Shown here: positions 14,041 through 22,926 of the stretch, piece after piece | Numbering within the stretch: position 1 is the stretch's first letter | Layout of the letters: every line of letters starts with the position of its first letter | Assembly: GCA_900545815.1 (NCBI GenBank) | Contig: URAM01000001.1 | Location: 62,001 to 126,000, forward strand | DNA: 64,000 nucleotides | Origin: an uncultured Eubacteriales bacterium | GTDB lineage: Bacteria; Bacillota; Clostridia; Oscillospirales; Oscillospiraceae | Direction: 5' to 3' | Notes under the pieces: model-generated | Databases searched by the model: none | What the model was told of the DNA's origin: nothing | The model's input: only the letters and a program-made list of their open reading frames with translations | Position numbers and translations under genes: made by a program

Positions 14041-15636
14041 ATGAGCGTGACCGTATCGGATTTATTGAAATTGCCTTCCCTTCGTCAAGCCACCGTCATC
14101 GGCGGACACCGAGGGCTGTCCCGTATCGTTTCCTCCATCTCCGTCCTGGAGTCCACTGACCCGGATGTGCTGGTGGAAAATGTGTTCCCGGCTGGGGAGT
14201 TTTATGGCAGTGAGATTGTCATCACCGGCTTCCTGAACTGCCTGGATGACATCGACTGCCAGTGCGCCAACATCCAGCGTCTGGCGGAAGGGGGAGAAGT
14301 GGGCCTCATTTTGTTCTATGTGGGGGTCTACCTGCCCTATGTGGATCAGCGGCTCATCGACCTGGCAGACCAGCTGGATTTCGTCCTGGTGCAGATGCCC
14401 TGGGGACAGAAGGAGCTGCGGTACGGGGAGGTTATCTCCGATGTGATCGAGTGTATCTACCACGACCGGAACCGAGGGGAGTCCATCGTCTATGACATCC
14501 TGACGCGAGTTTCCAGCCTGCCCCAGCCTCAGCGCACCATCAGCACGGTTTTAAAAATGCTCAGCGACCTGCTGTCCGCTTCCGCCATCCTCACCGATGG
14601 GTTCTTGCAGGTACTCAACCTGGCCGCCTGGCCCCGAAACCTGGAACGCACGCTGAAAGAGCATCTGTTCGACCTGCGCCGGTACACCAAACAGGAGGGG
14701 AGCACGACCTGCCCCTTCCTGCCCAACGGCCACATCTTTCACGCCTCCATCCTGCCGGACGGGGGATCGCTCATGGAGCTCTTTCTCATCAAGGAGGGGC
14801 AGCCCCTGTCCCAAACCCTCCAAGAGCAATGCGTGGACGTCATCCGGCTCAGCTTGAACATCTGGGGACAGCAGCACGGCGTCATCGCGATCCGAGAGCT
14901 GATTCGGGCGATCTTGCAGGACGAGCCCATCAAAATGCGCCGCCTGGCCGACCTGTTCCACATCCACATCACTGCCATCGGGGAGATGTGGATCTTGACG
15001 GGCACGGACGGCGAGTCCGTCCAGCGGATGGCCAAGGAACTGGACGCCTTGCGCGCCTATCCGGAGAGCTGTGCCGACATCGTGTTTGCCGACCTGTATG
15101 AGAATAAAATCCTGTTTTTCCTCAGCACCCCCACCTCCACCCGAGAGGCGGAGCGGCAGATGACGGCTCTGCTGGAGCAGGTCGGTGCCTGGGACGGCGG
15201 CGCAACCTTGACCCGCTGCAACGGCCTGGACAACACCACCCAGGTGCGCAGCGCTTACCTGTGCCACCAGGATCACCTGTCTAACGTCCGCAAAATCTAT
15301 CCGCTGCGTCAGTGGTTCCGGCTGGGGGAATTGGTCTTTGCCCAGGATTGTCACCGGCTGGTCAGCGAGGGGGAGGAGGCAGTGACCCAGTGTGTGGCCT
15401 GTCTGACCCCTGTGCGAACAGACAAACTGGACTGGGTACCGATAGACACCTTGAGTACCTACCTGCTGGACTGGGACAGCAGCGTGACCCAGACGGCGGA
15501 GGCGCTGCACCTGCACAAAAACACGGTAAAATACCGCATCAAGATCATTTCTGACCTGTTGGGCTACCATCCCGACCGAATGCCGGAGCGGATGAAGCTG
15601 TACCAAGCAGCCGGAGTGCTGCGGCTGCTGGTGTAG
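14041..15636 (+). CDS. PucR-family transcriptional regulator, 531 aa
   Basis: The N-terminal PucR/PurC-like domain is at about residues 1-125 (MSVTVSDLLKLPSLRQATVI, VLESTDPD, FVLVQMPWG), the usual sensor of purine-catabolism regulators. A long middle region is followed by the CdaR/GGDEF-like domain and a C-terminal helix-turn-helix at about 465-525, with TAEALHLHKNTVKYRIKIIS. PucR proteins commonly activate purine, pyrimidine or hydantoin degradation genes. Here the next three genes encode an NCS1 permease, a DUF917 protein and a hydantoinase-like protein, the likely targets. A terminator separates it from them, so they are regulated in trans across a short gap. Confidence 0.92.
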   Translation: MSVTVSDLLKLPSLRQATVIGGHRGLSRIVSSISVLESTDPDVLVENVFPAGEFYGSEIVITGFLNCLDDIDCQCANIQRLAEGGEVGLILFYVGVYLPYVDQRLIDLADQLDFVLVQMPWGQKELRYGEVISDVIECIYHDRNRGESIVYDILTRVSSLPQPQRTISTVLKMLSDLLSASAILTDGFLQVLNLAAWPRNLERTLKEHLFDLRRYTKQEGSTTCPFLPNGHIFHASILPDGGSLMELFLIKEGQPLSQTLQEQCVDVIRLSLNIWGQQHGVIAIRELIRAILQDEPIKMRRLADLFHIHITAIGEMWILTGTDGESVQRMAKELDALRAYPESCADIVFADLYENKILFFLSTPTSTREAERQMTALLEQVGAWDGGATLTRCNGLDNTTQVRSAYLCHQDHLSNVRKIYPLRQWFRLGELVFAQDCHRLVSEGEEAVTQCVACLTPVRTDKLDWVPIDTLSTYLLDWDSSVTQTAEALHLHKNTVKYRIKIISDLLGYHPDRMPERMKLYQAAGVLRLLV

Positions 15637-15652
15637 GCAGGGTGCGGACACA

Positions 15653-15698
15653 CGGGAATCCTTTGTCCTATGGGACAAAGGATTCCCGCTCTTTTTTT
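15653..15698 (+). terminator. Terminator of the PucR-family gene
   Basis: A perfect 16-bp stem, CGGGAATCCTTTGTCC (15653-15668) with its complement (15673-15688) around TATG, then CTCTTTTTTT. Confidence 0.92.
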
Positions 15699-15808
15699 GC
15701 CTTCTCGACAATATTCTTCAATACGCTCTCGTGCTATACTGCTACCAACGATCGAACCAGTGGGTTTGACCGTGTGTGTTGAAACTTTTGAATCAAGGAT
15801 GTGAGAGT

Positions 15809-17125
15809 ATGGAACAGAACAAGAGTAATTTTGCCATTCCAGCTGAGTAGCGGCAGAAGTGGTATTCCATCGCCCTGGTCTGGATCGGCGCCATGATCTG
15901 CGTCTCCAGCCTGATGGTGGGCGGGATGCTGGGCAACGGCATGAAGTTGGGCACCTGCGCCCTGACCATTGTGGTGGGCTACGGCATCGTGTGTATCTAT
16001 ATGTGCTTCATGGGGATGCAGGGCTGTGACACCGGCCTGCCCACCGCTGTCATGGCGGGCGGCTCCCTGGGAGAAAAGGGCGGCAAGTACGTCATCAGCG
16101 CCATCCTGGCGTTGGCCTGCATCGGCTGGTTCGGCATCCAGGCGGCGGTCTGCGGTGCGTCCTTCTCCGCTATGATGGAGTCCATGACCGGTCTGGCCAT
16201 CCCCGCCTGGCTCAGCTCCATCATCTGGGGCATCATCATGGTCGCCTCTGCCTCCTTTGGCTTCAAGGGTCTGAAGTGGCTCAACTACATCGCCGTCCCC
16301 TTGCTCATCATCGTGCTCATCTACGGCCTGGTGGTGACCATGGTGACCCACGATGGAGCAGCCGCCATCGCCGCCTATGAACCGGCACAGCCCCTGACCC
16401 TCCTCAGCGGCATCAACATCACCGTTGGCTCCTTCGCCATCGGCGGCTCTCTGGCTGGCGACTACTGCCGGTTTGCCAAGAACCGCTCTGACGTCATCAA
16501 GTCCTCCGTGGTGGGCGTCCTGCCCTCCGGCCTGCTGATTTTGCTCATCGGCGCGGTGCTGTCTATCGTCACCGGCGAGTATGACATCAGCGTTGTCCTC
16601 ACCGCCGCTGGCGTCCCCGCCATCGGCCTGGTCGCCCTCATTGCCGCCACCTGGACGACCAACGTCACCAACGCCTATTCCGGCGGCCTGTCCCTGTCCA
16701 ACCTGGTGGGTCTGGACGAGAGCCGCAGCCGCGGCTGCACCGCCATCGCCGGTCTGGTGGGTACCATCCTGGCCGCTGTGGGCATCATGAGCAAGTTCAC
16801 CGCCTTCCTGACCCTGCTCTGCGCACTCATCCCCGCCTTCGTAGGCGTCATTATTGCAGACTACTGGATCGTCGGCAAGGGCAAGAAGGAGAACTTCGTC
16901 ATCCGAGACGGCATCTTCGCCCCCGGCATGATCGCCTTCCTGGTGGGCGCCTTCGTGGCCTGTCTCACCGGCGGCACCTTTACCTACTTTGAAGCCCTAG
17001 CCTTCCTGAACGTGCCCTTCTTCATCGGCCCCATCAATGGGCTGGTGCTGTCTATGGTGCTGTACGTTATCCTGGTGTCGGTCACGGGCAAGAATAAAAC
17101 CGAAACCGAACAAGTTCAAGCATAA
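15809..17125 (+). pseudogene. NCS1-family permease (cytosine permease-like) interrupted by an in-frame amber codon
   Basis: From ATG 15809 (AAGGA about 9 bases upstream) the frame reads MEQNKSNFAIPAE, then TAG at 15848-15850, then RQKWYSIALVWIGAMICVSS and an otherwise intact 410-residue permease to 17125. The peptide before the stop and the residues after it look like one continuous NCS1 N-terminus, so a CAG-to-TAG change is the simplest explanation. The next in-frame ATG (15893) lies inside the first membrane helix and has no ribosome-binding site. The rest has about 11 further hydrophobic segments and motifs such as GGSLAGDYCRFAKNR. The cargo would be a nucleobase or hydantoin-like ring. 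The gene may be dead, read through, or affected by a sequencing error. Confidence 0.7.
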
Positions 17126-17140
17126 GGAGATGGAACCAAA

Positions 17141-18244
17141 TTGAGAACCATTGGAATCCAAGAGATCGAAGACATCGCCCTGGGCGCAGCCCTGTTGGGC
17201 GCAGGTGGCGGCGGCGACCCCTATGTGGGCAAGCTGGTGGCCATGGGTGCGGTGAAAGAATGCGGCCCTGTGACCCTGCTGGATCCGGAGGAAGTGCCGG
17301 ATGACGCCCTGCTCGTCCCCATTGCCATGATGGGCGCACCCACTGTCCTGGGCGAGAAGGGCATTGGCGGCGGCGAGTACCAGACCCTCTATAACATGGT
17401 CTCCCAGTTCTTCGGCAAGAAGATCTACGCCTTCATGCCCATCGAGGCAGGCGGTGTCAACTCCATGCTCCCCATCGCCGCCTGTGCGCGGCTGGGGCTG
17501 CCCCTGGTGGACTGCGATGGCATGGGACGTGCGTTCCCAGAATTGCAGATGGTCACCTTTACCATCGGCGGCATGAGTGCCACCCCAATGGCGCTGACCG
17601 ATGAGAAGGGGAACAGCGTCATCTTTGAGACCATCACCAACAAGTGGACGGAAGAACTGGCTCGCGCCGTCACCATGAGCTGCGGCGGTTCCGTGTCTGT
17701 CTCCCTGTACCCCATGACCGGAGCGCAGATGAAGGCTTATTCCGTCAAGAATATCGTCACCCGCAGCCAGAAGCTGGGCGAGGCCATCCGCACGGTGAAG
17801 AATTGTGCCGATGATGTGACGCCGGAGGAACACTTCTTGCAGTTCTCCGAAGGCTACAAGCTCTTCAAGGGCAAAATTGCCGATGTGCTCCGAGAGACCC
17901 GCGGGGCGTTCAACTTCGGCAAGGTGATGCTGGAAGGCATCGGCGAGTGCAAGGGACACCAAGCCTATGTGGAGTTCCAGAACGAGAATCTGACCGCCAC
18001 CGTGGATGGGGAGATCTTGGCCACCACGCCCGACCTGATCTGTCTGGTGGATACCGAGACCTTCACCCCAGTGACTACCGATGCCCTGAAATATGGCAAG
18101 CGTGTACTGGTCATCGGCCTGAAGTGCTTCGAGATGTGGCGCACTCCGGCGGGCATCGACCTGGTCGGCCCTCGGTATTTTGGCTGCGACACCGATTATA
18201 TCCCGTTGGAAGAACGGTGCAAGGGAGGGATCTGTCATGTATAA
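17141..18244 (+). CDS. DUF917 family protein, 367 aa
   Basis: Start TTG at 17141 with AAGGAGATGG upstream gives the family opening MRTIGIQEIEDIALGAALLG, followed by AGGGGDPYVGK, GAPTVLGEKGIGGGE and PIEAGGVNSMLPIAAC. DUF917 proteins are usually found next to, or fused with, hydantoinase/oxoprolinase-type proteins and purine permeases, and are thought to take part in degrading cyclic amide compounds. No reaction is established. Here it overlaps the hydantoinase-A-like gene by 8 bases, so the two are translationally coupled and probably act as partners. It is cytoplasmic. Confidence 0.92.
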   Translation: MRTIGIQEIEDIALGAALLGAGGGGDPYVGKLVAMGAVKECGPVTLLDPEEVPDDALLVPIAMMGAPTVLGEKGIGGGEYQTLYNMVSQFFGKKIYAFMPIEAGGVNSMLPIAACARLGLPLVDCDGMGRAFPELQMVTFTIGGMSATPMALTDEKGNSVIFETITNKWTEELARAVTMSCGGSVSVSLYPMTGAQMKAYSVKNIVTRSQKLGEAIRTVKNCADDVTPEEHFLQFSEGYKLFKGKIADVLRETRGAFNFGKVMLEGIGECKGHQAYVEFQNENLTATVDGEILATTPDLICLVDTETFTPVTTDALKYGKRVLVIGLKCFEMWRTPAGIDLVGPRYFGCDTDYIPLEERCKGGICHV

Positions 18245-19793
18245 GCTGGGCATTGACGTAGGCGGCACCAACACCGACGCCGTCCTCATCGACGAAAACC
18301 TGAACATTGTGGCGGACATCAAGCACCCCACCTCCGGCGATGTCTATGACGGAATCTTGGGCGCTGTTCGCGCTGTGCTGGAGCAGTCCGGCGTTGACCG
18401 CACGCAGATCCGCCAGGCCATGCTGGGGACTACCCAGTGTACCAACGCCATCGTAGAGCGTAAGCACTTGGCGCCCATCGGCATCCTGCGCATCGGCGCC
18501 CCTGCCACCACCGGCATCCCGCCCATGGTGGATTGGGCGGAGGACATCCAGCGCATCGCCGTGGGCAGTACGGTCATCGGCGGCGGCTTTGAGTATGACG
18601 GGAAAGAACTGGCTCCCCTGGATGAGGCAGCAGCCAAGATGTTCTTTTTGGACATGAAGGCCAAAGGCGTCAAATCCATCGCCATCTCCTGCGTGTTCTC
18701 CACTGTCCGGAACGACCACGAACTGCGTGCAGCAGAGCTGTGCAAGGAAGTGATGGGGGAGGACGTCCATGTGTCCATCTCCAGTGAAATTGGTTCCATG
18801 GGGCTGATTGAACGAGAAAATGCCACCATTTTGAATGCCGCCCTGTGGCAGGTGGCGGAGCGATTCACCGAAGGGTTCGCCAAGAGCCTGGAAGGGGAGG
18901 GCATCACCAATGCAGACGTGTACCTGTCCCAGAATGACGGCACCCTCATGACCATGGAGCACGCCCGCCGCTACCCCATCCTGACCATCGCCTGCGGTCC
19001 CACCAACTCCATCCGCGGCGCATCCTATCTGAGCAGGATCAAGAACGCTGTGGTCATCGATGTAGGCGGCACCACCACCGACCTGGGGGTGATCCAGAAC
19101 GGGTTCCCCAGAGAGTCCAGCGTGGCGGCCACCATCGGCGGCGTGCGCACCAACTTCCGGATGCCTGACGTGGTGTCCATTGGCTTGGGCGGCGGCTCCA
19201 TCGTGCGGGAAAAACCGGACGGCACCGTCACCGTTGGCCCCGATAGCGTGGGCTATGAGATCACTGAGCACGCCCTGGTCTTTGGCGGCGATGTACTCAC
19301 CGCCACGGACATTGCCGTGCGTCTGGGCATGGCGGACGTGGGAGACAAGACCCTGGTGGAATCGGTTCCCCTGGAGCTTGCCCAGAAGGCGCTGACCGCC
19401 ATCGGCGCCCTGGTGGAGGACGCCATCGACGCTATGAAGGTGTCCAACACGGACAGTGACGTAATCTTGGTGGGCGGCGGCTCCATCATCCTGCCCGACC
19501 ATCTGGAGGGTGCGGCCACCGTGCTGAAGCCGGAACACTTCGGCTGTGCCAACGCCATCGGTTCCGCCATCTCTAAAGTCAGCGGCACCTATGAAAAGCT
19601 CATCGACTACCATGAAATTCCCCGTGACCAGGCATTGGAGCAGGCCAAGGCGGAAGCCATTGACATGGCTGTTCAGGCCGGCGCCATCCGAGAGACGGTG
19701 GAGATCATCGAGGTGGAGGATGTACCTCTGGCCTACTATCCCGGCAACACCAATCGGGTGAAGATCAAGGCCGCCGGCAACCTGCGCGGCTGA
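18237..19793 (+). CDS. Hydantoinase/oxoprolinase family protein, A-subunit type, 518 aa
   Basis: An ATP-dependent cyclic-amide hydrolase-like protein with an actin-like ATPase fold. The N-terminal phosphate loop is YKLGIDVGGTNTDAVL, followed by GTTQCTNAIVERK and a second nucleotide motif VVIDVGGTTTDLGVI at about residue 275. At 518 residues it is shorter than full HyuA (about 680), a length common for the DUF917-linked subgroup. Start ATG 18237 is chosen for the AAGGGAGGG 6 bases upstream. No HyuB partner is present; DUF917 may take its place. The unit ends at a perfect terminator. The substrate is unknown. Confidence 0.9.
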   Translation: MYKLGIDVGGTNTDAVLIDENLNIVADIKHPTSGDVYDGILGAVRAVLEQSGVDRTQIRQAMLGTTQCTNAIVERKHLAPIGILRIGAPATTGIPPMVDWAEDIQRIAVGSTVIGGGFEYDGKELAPLDEAAAKMFFLDMKAKGVKSIAISCVFSTVRNDHELRAAELCKEVMGEDVHVSISSEIGSMGLIERENATILNAALWQVAERFTEGFAKSLEGEGITNADVYLSQNDGTLMTMEHARRYPILTIACGPTNSIRGASYLSRIKNAVVIDVGGTTTDLGVIQNGFPRESSVAATIGGVRTNFRMPDVVSIGLGGGSIVREKPDGTVTVGPDSVGYEITEHALVFGGDVLTATDIAVRLGMADVGDKTLVESVPLELAQKALTAIGALVEDAIDAMKVSNTDSDVILVGGGSIILPDHLEGAATVLKPEHFGCANAIGSAISKVSGTYEKLIDYHEIPRDQALEQAKAEAIDMAVQAGAIRETVEIIEVEDVPLAYYPGNTNRVKIKAAGNLRG

Positions 19794-19835
19794 GAACAGT
19801 ACCTTGCGCAAGGGTTCGGTTTCCTTACCTAAGAC

Positions 19836-19870
19836 AAACGCCCCACTTGTATCACACAAGTGGGGCGTTT
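19836..19870 (+). terminator. Terminator of the permease/DUF917/hydantoinase operon
   Basis: AAACGCCCCACTTGT (19836-19850) pairs with ACAAGTGGGGCGTTT (19856-19870). The stem is near-palindromic and could act in both directions. Confidence 0.85.
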
Positions 19871-19998
19871 CAACATTGGGGGTAGTTTGCACAGCGCTCT
19901 AGGTCGTTGGAGACGTGAAAAATGGGGGTGAGCAGGGGCGTGGATTTGTCGAAATAGGAGGAAAATGACGGTTGGGATGAATTTTTGTGTCGCGCTCA

Positions 19999-20027
19999 TT
20001 GACATTCTTCCATACAGCCTGTATATT
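19999..20027 (+). promoter_or_regulatory. Sigma-A promoter of potABCD
   Basis: A perfect TTGACA (19999-20004), a 17-base spacer and TATATT (20022-20027). The 5' leader is about 45 bases. Confidence 0.85.
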
Positions 20028-20078
20028 GAGCAAAGATGGTTTATATCGTTAAATAAAAAGAGAAACGGGGGAGGATAA

Positions 20079-21254
20079 ATGTCCAAAGAGTTGATTCGCC
20101 TGAGTGATTGCTCCATGGTGTTTGACGACGATGTAATTTTGAACAACATTAACTTGTATATTAAGGATAAGGAGTTCCTCACATTATTGGGGCCGTCCGG
20201 ATGCGGCAAGACTACGACATTGCGCCTCATTGGTGGGTTTCTGACCCCCACCAGCGGCGATGTTCTGTTCGATGGAAAGAGGATCAATGATGTGCCGCCT
20301 CACAAGCGTGCCGTCAACACGGTCTTTCAGAAGTACGCCCTCTTTCCCAACCTGAACGTCTTTGACAACGTGGCCTTTGGCCTGCGCATTCCCAAGACGG
20401 ACGAGAACGGGAAAAAGGTCAAGCTGTCCCAGAACGAGATCCAAAAGCAGGTGATGGAGATGCTGGAGCTGGTGAGCCTGAAGGGCTTCGAGCACCGCAG
20501 CGTCACCTCTCTCTCCGGCGGACAGCAGCAGCGAGTGGCCATTGCCCGTGCCCTGGTCAACCGCCCCAAGGTGCTCCTGTTGGACGAGCCGCTGGGCGCG
20601 CTGGATCTGCGTCTGCGTAAGGATATGCAGAACGAGCTGAAAAATATCCAGCAGGCACTGGGGATTACTTTTATCTATGTGACCCATGACCAGGAGGAAG
20701 CGCTGTCCATGAGTGACACGGTGGTGGTCATGAACGAAGGGGTCATCCAGCAGATCGGCACACCAGAGGATATATATAATGAGCCGAAGAACGCCTTTGT
20801 GGCGGATTTTATCGGCGAGAGCAATATTGTAGACGGCATCATGCACGCAGACGGCGTGGTGGAGATCTTCCGGCGCAAATTCCGCTGCCTGGACAAGGGT
20901 TTTGCCCCCATGGAGCCAGTGGATGTGGTCATCCGGCCGGAGGATGTGCAGATCGTCTCAGCTGACCAGGGTCAGCTGGTGGGCACCGTCACCAACGTGA
21001 CCTTCAAGGGAGTTCACTATGACATCATCGTGGACTTTTATGGCTTCAAGTGGCTCATCCAGACCACCCGCTTCTGTCCTGTGGATGCCAAAATTGGCAT
21101 CCGAGTGGATCCGGACGGGTTCCACATCATGAAAAAGAGCCGCTATTCCGGTATGTACGGCGACTACAGCTCCTACAGCGAAGCATACGATGAGCTGGCC
21201 AATGTGAACTACGATCCGGATACCGATGAGGGCAGTGCCGATGAAGAGGAATAA
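20079..21254 (+). CDS. potA: Spermidine/putrescine ABC transporter, ATP-binding subunit
   Basis: The 391 residues contain Walker A GPSGCGKT at about 38-45, the Q-loop in VFQKYALFPN, the signature LSGGQQQR at about 147-154 and Walker B VLLLDEPLGALD. A C-terminal TOBE-type domain (about 285-365) includes VVIRPEDVQI. The cytoplasmic ATPase drives polyamine import together with PotB, PotC and PotD encoded next. An acidic tail (DPDTDEGSADEEE) overlaps the potB start by 14 bases, giving tight coupling. GGGGGAGG lies upstream of the ATG. Confidence 0.95.
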   Translation: MSKELIRLSDCSMVFDDDVILNNINLYIKDKEFLTLLGPSGCGKTTTLRLIGGFLTPTSGDVLFDGKRINDVPPHKRAVNTVFQKYALFPNLNVFDNVAFGLRIPKTDENGKKVKLSQNEIQKQVMEMLELVSLKGFEHRSVTSLSGGQQQRVAIARALVNRPKVLLLDEPLGALDLRLRKDMQNELKNIQQALGITFIYVTHDQEEALSMSDTVVVMNEGVIQQIGTPEDIYNEPKNAFVADFIGESNIVDGIMHADGVVEIFRRKFRCLDKGFAPMEPVDVVIRPEDVQIVSADQGQLVGTVTNVTFKGVHYDIIVDFYGFKWLIQTTRFCPVDAKIGIRVDPDGFHIMKKSRYSGMYGDYSSYSEAYDELANVNYDPDTDEGSADEEE

Positions 21255-22092
21255 GCTGTTCTCCATCCCCTATATCATCTGGATGGCTCTGTTTGTAGTA
21301 GCGCCCATCGTCCTGGTGGTGCTCTACGCCTTCACTGCCGCCGATGGCGGCTTCACCTTTGCCAACTTCACCCGAATGGGCAATTACTTTGGGGTCTTTG
21401 TCCGCAGCTTCTGGCTGGCACTCATCGCCACTGCCATCTGCCTGGTCATTGGCTACCCCATCGCCTATCTCATCTCCAAGGAGAGCAAGCGGTTCCAGCG
21501 CATCAGCATGGCGCTGATCATGCTGCCCATGTGGATGAACTTCCTGCTGCGTACCTACGCTTGGATGTCCATTTTGGAGAATACCGGTCTGCTCAACCGC
21601 TTTTTTAGCGCCATTGGACTCATCGACCTGGTCAACGGCATCCTGGGCACCAACATGACCCACTTCAACATGATCAACACCCCAGGCGCTGTGGTGTTGG
21701 GCATGGTGTATAATTTCCTGCCCTTCATGATCCTGCCCATCCACTCGGTCATTCAAAAAATTGACCGGAACCTCATTGAGGCCGCGCAGGATCTGGGTTC
21801 CAACAACTACCACGTCTTTACCAAAGTCATCTTCCCGCTGAGCCTGCCTGGCGTCCTGTCCGGCATCACCATGGTGTTCGTGCCTGCCGTGAGCACCTTT
21901 GCCATCTCCAAGCTGCTGGGGGGCAGCAAGGATTTATTGCTGGGCGACCTCATCGAGATTCAATTCCTAGGCTCTGCCTACAATCCCCACCTGGGCTCCG
22001 CCATCAGCCTGGTCATGATGCTCATTGTTGTGATCTGCATGGCGGTCATGAACCGGTTTGGTGAAGGGGAAGAAACGGCGGTCATGCTATGA
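21241..22092 (+). CDS. potB: Spermidine/putrescine ABC transporter permease PotB
   Basis: The 283 residues have six predicted membrane helices, the first at SIPYIIWMALFVVAPIVLVV. The EAA coupling loop reads EAAQDLGSNNYHVFTKVIFP, contacting PotA. The ATG at 21241 is preferred to 21226 because GAGGG lies 8 bases before it and it gives a typical MKRNK start. It overlaps both neighbours (14 bases with potA, 4 with potC). Polyamine specificity is inferred from the complete potABCD order. Confidence 0.95.
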   Translation: MKRNKLFSIPYIIWMALFVVAPIVLVVLYAFTAADGGFTFANFTRMGNYFGVFVRSFWLALIATAICLVIGYPIAYLISKESKRFQRISMALIMLPMWMNFLLRTYAWMSILENTGLLNRFFSAIGLIDLVNGILGTNMTHFNMINTPGAVVLGMVYNFLPFMILPIHSVIQKIDRNLIEAAQDLGSNNYHVFTKVIFPLSLPGVLSGITMVFVPAVSTFAISKLLGGSKDLLLGDLIEIQFLGSAYNPHLGSAISLVMMLIVVICMAVMNRFGEGEETAVML

Positions 22093-22913
22093 GAAACGAA
22101 CGCCGCATCGGAAGCCGCCTGTTCATGGCGCTGGTCTTCCTCTTTCTGTACGCCCCCATTTTCGTACTGATCGTATTTTCCTTCAACAGCAGCAAAAGCC
22201 GCGCCGTCTGGACGGGATTTTCCCTGGACTGGTACCGAGAGCTGTTCCAGGACAGCGAGATTTTGAGTGCCCTGAGCACCACCCTCTCCGTCTCTGTCCT
22301 GGCCGCCCTCATCGCCACTGTGGCCGGCACCTTCGCCGCCATCGGCTTTTACAATATGCGCAAGCGCTGGAGCCGTCCTTTGCTGACCATCAATAACATT
22401 CCGGTCATCAATGCGGACATTGCCACTGGCGTCAGTCTCTGTCTGCTCTTTGTGGCGGCAGGCGGCATCCTGCACTTCGACCTGGGCTATGTGACGCTGC
22501 TCATCGCTCACATCACCTTCAACATCCCCTATGTCATCATGTCCATCATGCCCAAGCTCTACCAGATGGACAAGAACCTCATTGACGCCGCCCAAGACCT
22601 GGGCTGCACTTGGATGCAGGCCTTTTATAAGGTGGTCATCCCGGAGATCATGCCCGGCATCATCAACGGCCTGCTCATCGCCTTCACCATGAGTATCGAC
22701 GACTTCGTCATCAGTTACTTCACGGCAGGCAGCAAGGTGCAGACCCTGTCCATGACCATCTACGCCATGACCCGTAAGCGCATCAGCCCGGAGATCAACG
22801 CCGTCTCGACCTTGCTCTTCGTCACCGTCCTCCTGCTCTTGGCCATCGTGAACATCCGCGAGATGCAGCAGGAGAACGCCCGGAAAAAAGCGCTGAAACG
22901 GGCGCAGCAGTGA
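22089..22913 (+). CDS. potC: Spermidine/putrescine ABC transporter permease PotC
   Basis: The 274 residues have six membrane helices, starting LFMALVFLFLYAPIFVLIVF. The EAA loop is DAAQDLGCTWMQAFYKVVIP, and the conserved IDDFVISYFTAGSKVQTL is typical of PotC. The start overlaps the potB stop (ATGA). It forms the membrane pore with PotB. The C-terminus is basic and cytoplasmic. Confidence 0.95.
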   Translation: MRNERRIGSRLFMALVFLFLYAPIFVLIVFSFNSSKSRAVWTGFSLDWYRELFQDSEILSALSTTLSVSVLAALIATVAGTFAAIGFYNMRKRWSRPLLTINNIPVINADIATGVSLCLLFVAAGGILHFDLGYVTLLIAHITFNIPYVIMSIMPKLYQMDKNLIDAAQDLGCTWMQAFYKVVIPEIMPGIINGLLIAFTMSIDDFVISYFTAGSKVQTLSMTIYAMTRKRISPEINAVSTLLFVTVLLLLAIVNIREMQQENARKKALKRAQQ

Positions 22914-22926
22914 GGAGGGGAGCGGT

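Noticed and set aside
15809..17125. Stop-codon reassignment or pyrrolysine at the amber codon
   Set aside because: TAG ends several ordinary genes in the window, no pyl genes are visible, and the family is not known to use pyrrolysine. A mutation or base error is simpler.
18111..19892. 593-codon open frame on the minus strand across the hydantoinase gene
   Set aside because: It is the antisense shadow of a GC-rich gene with strong third-position bias; it has no family resemblance and no ribosome-binding site.
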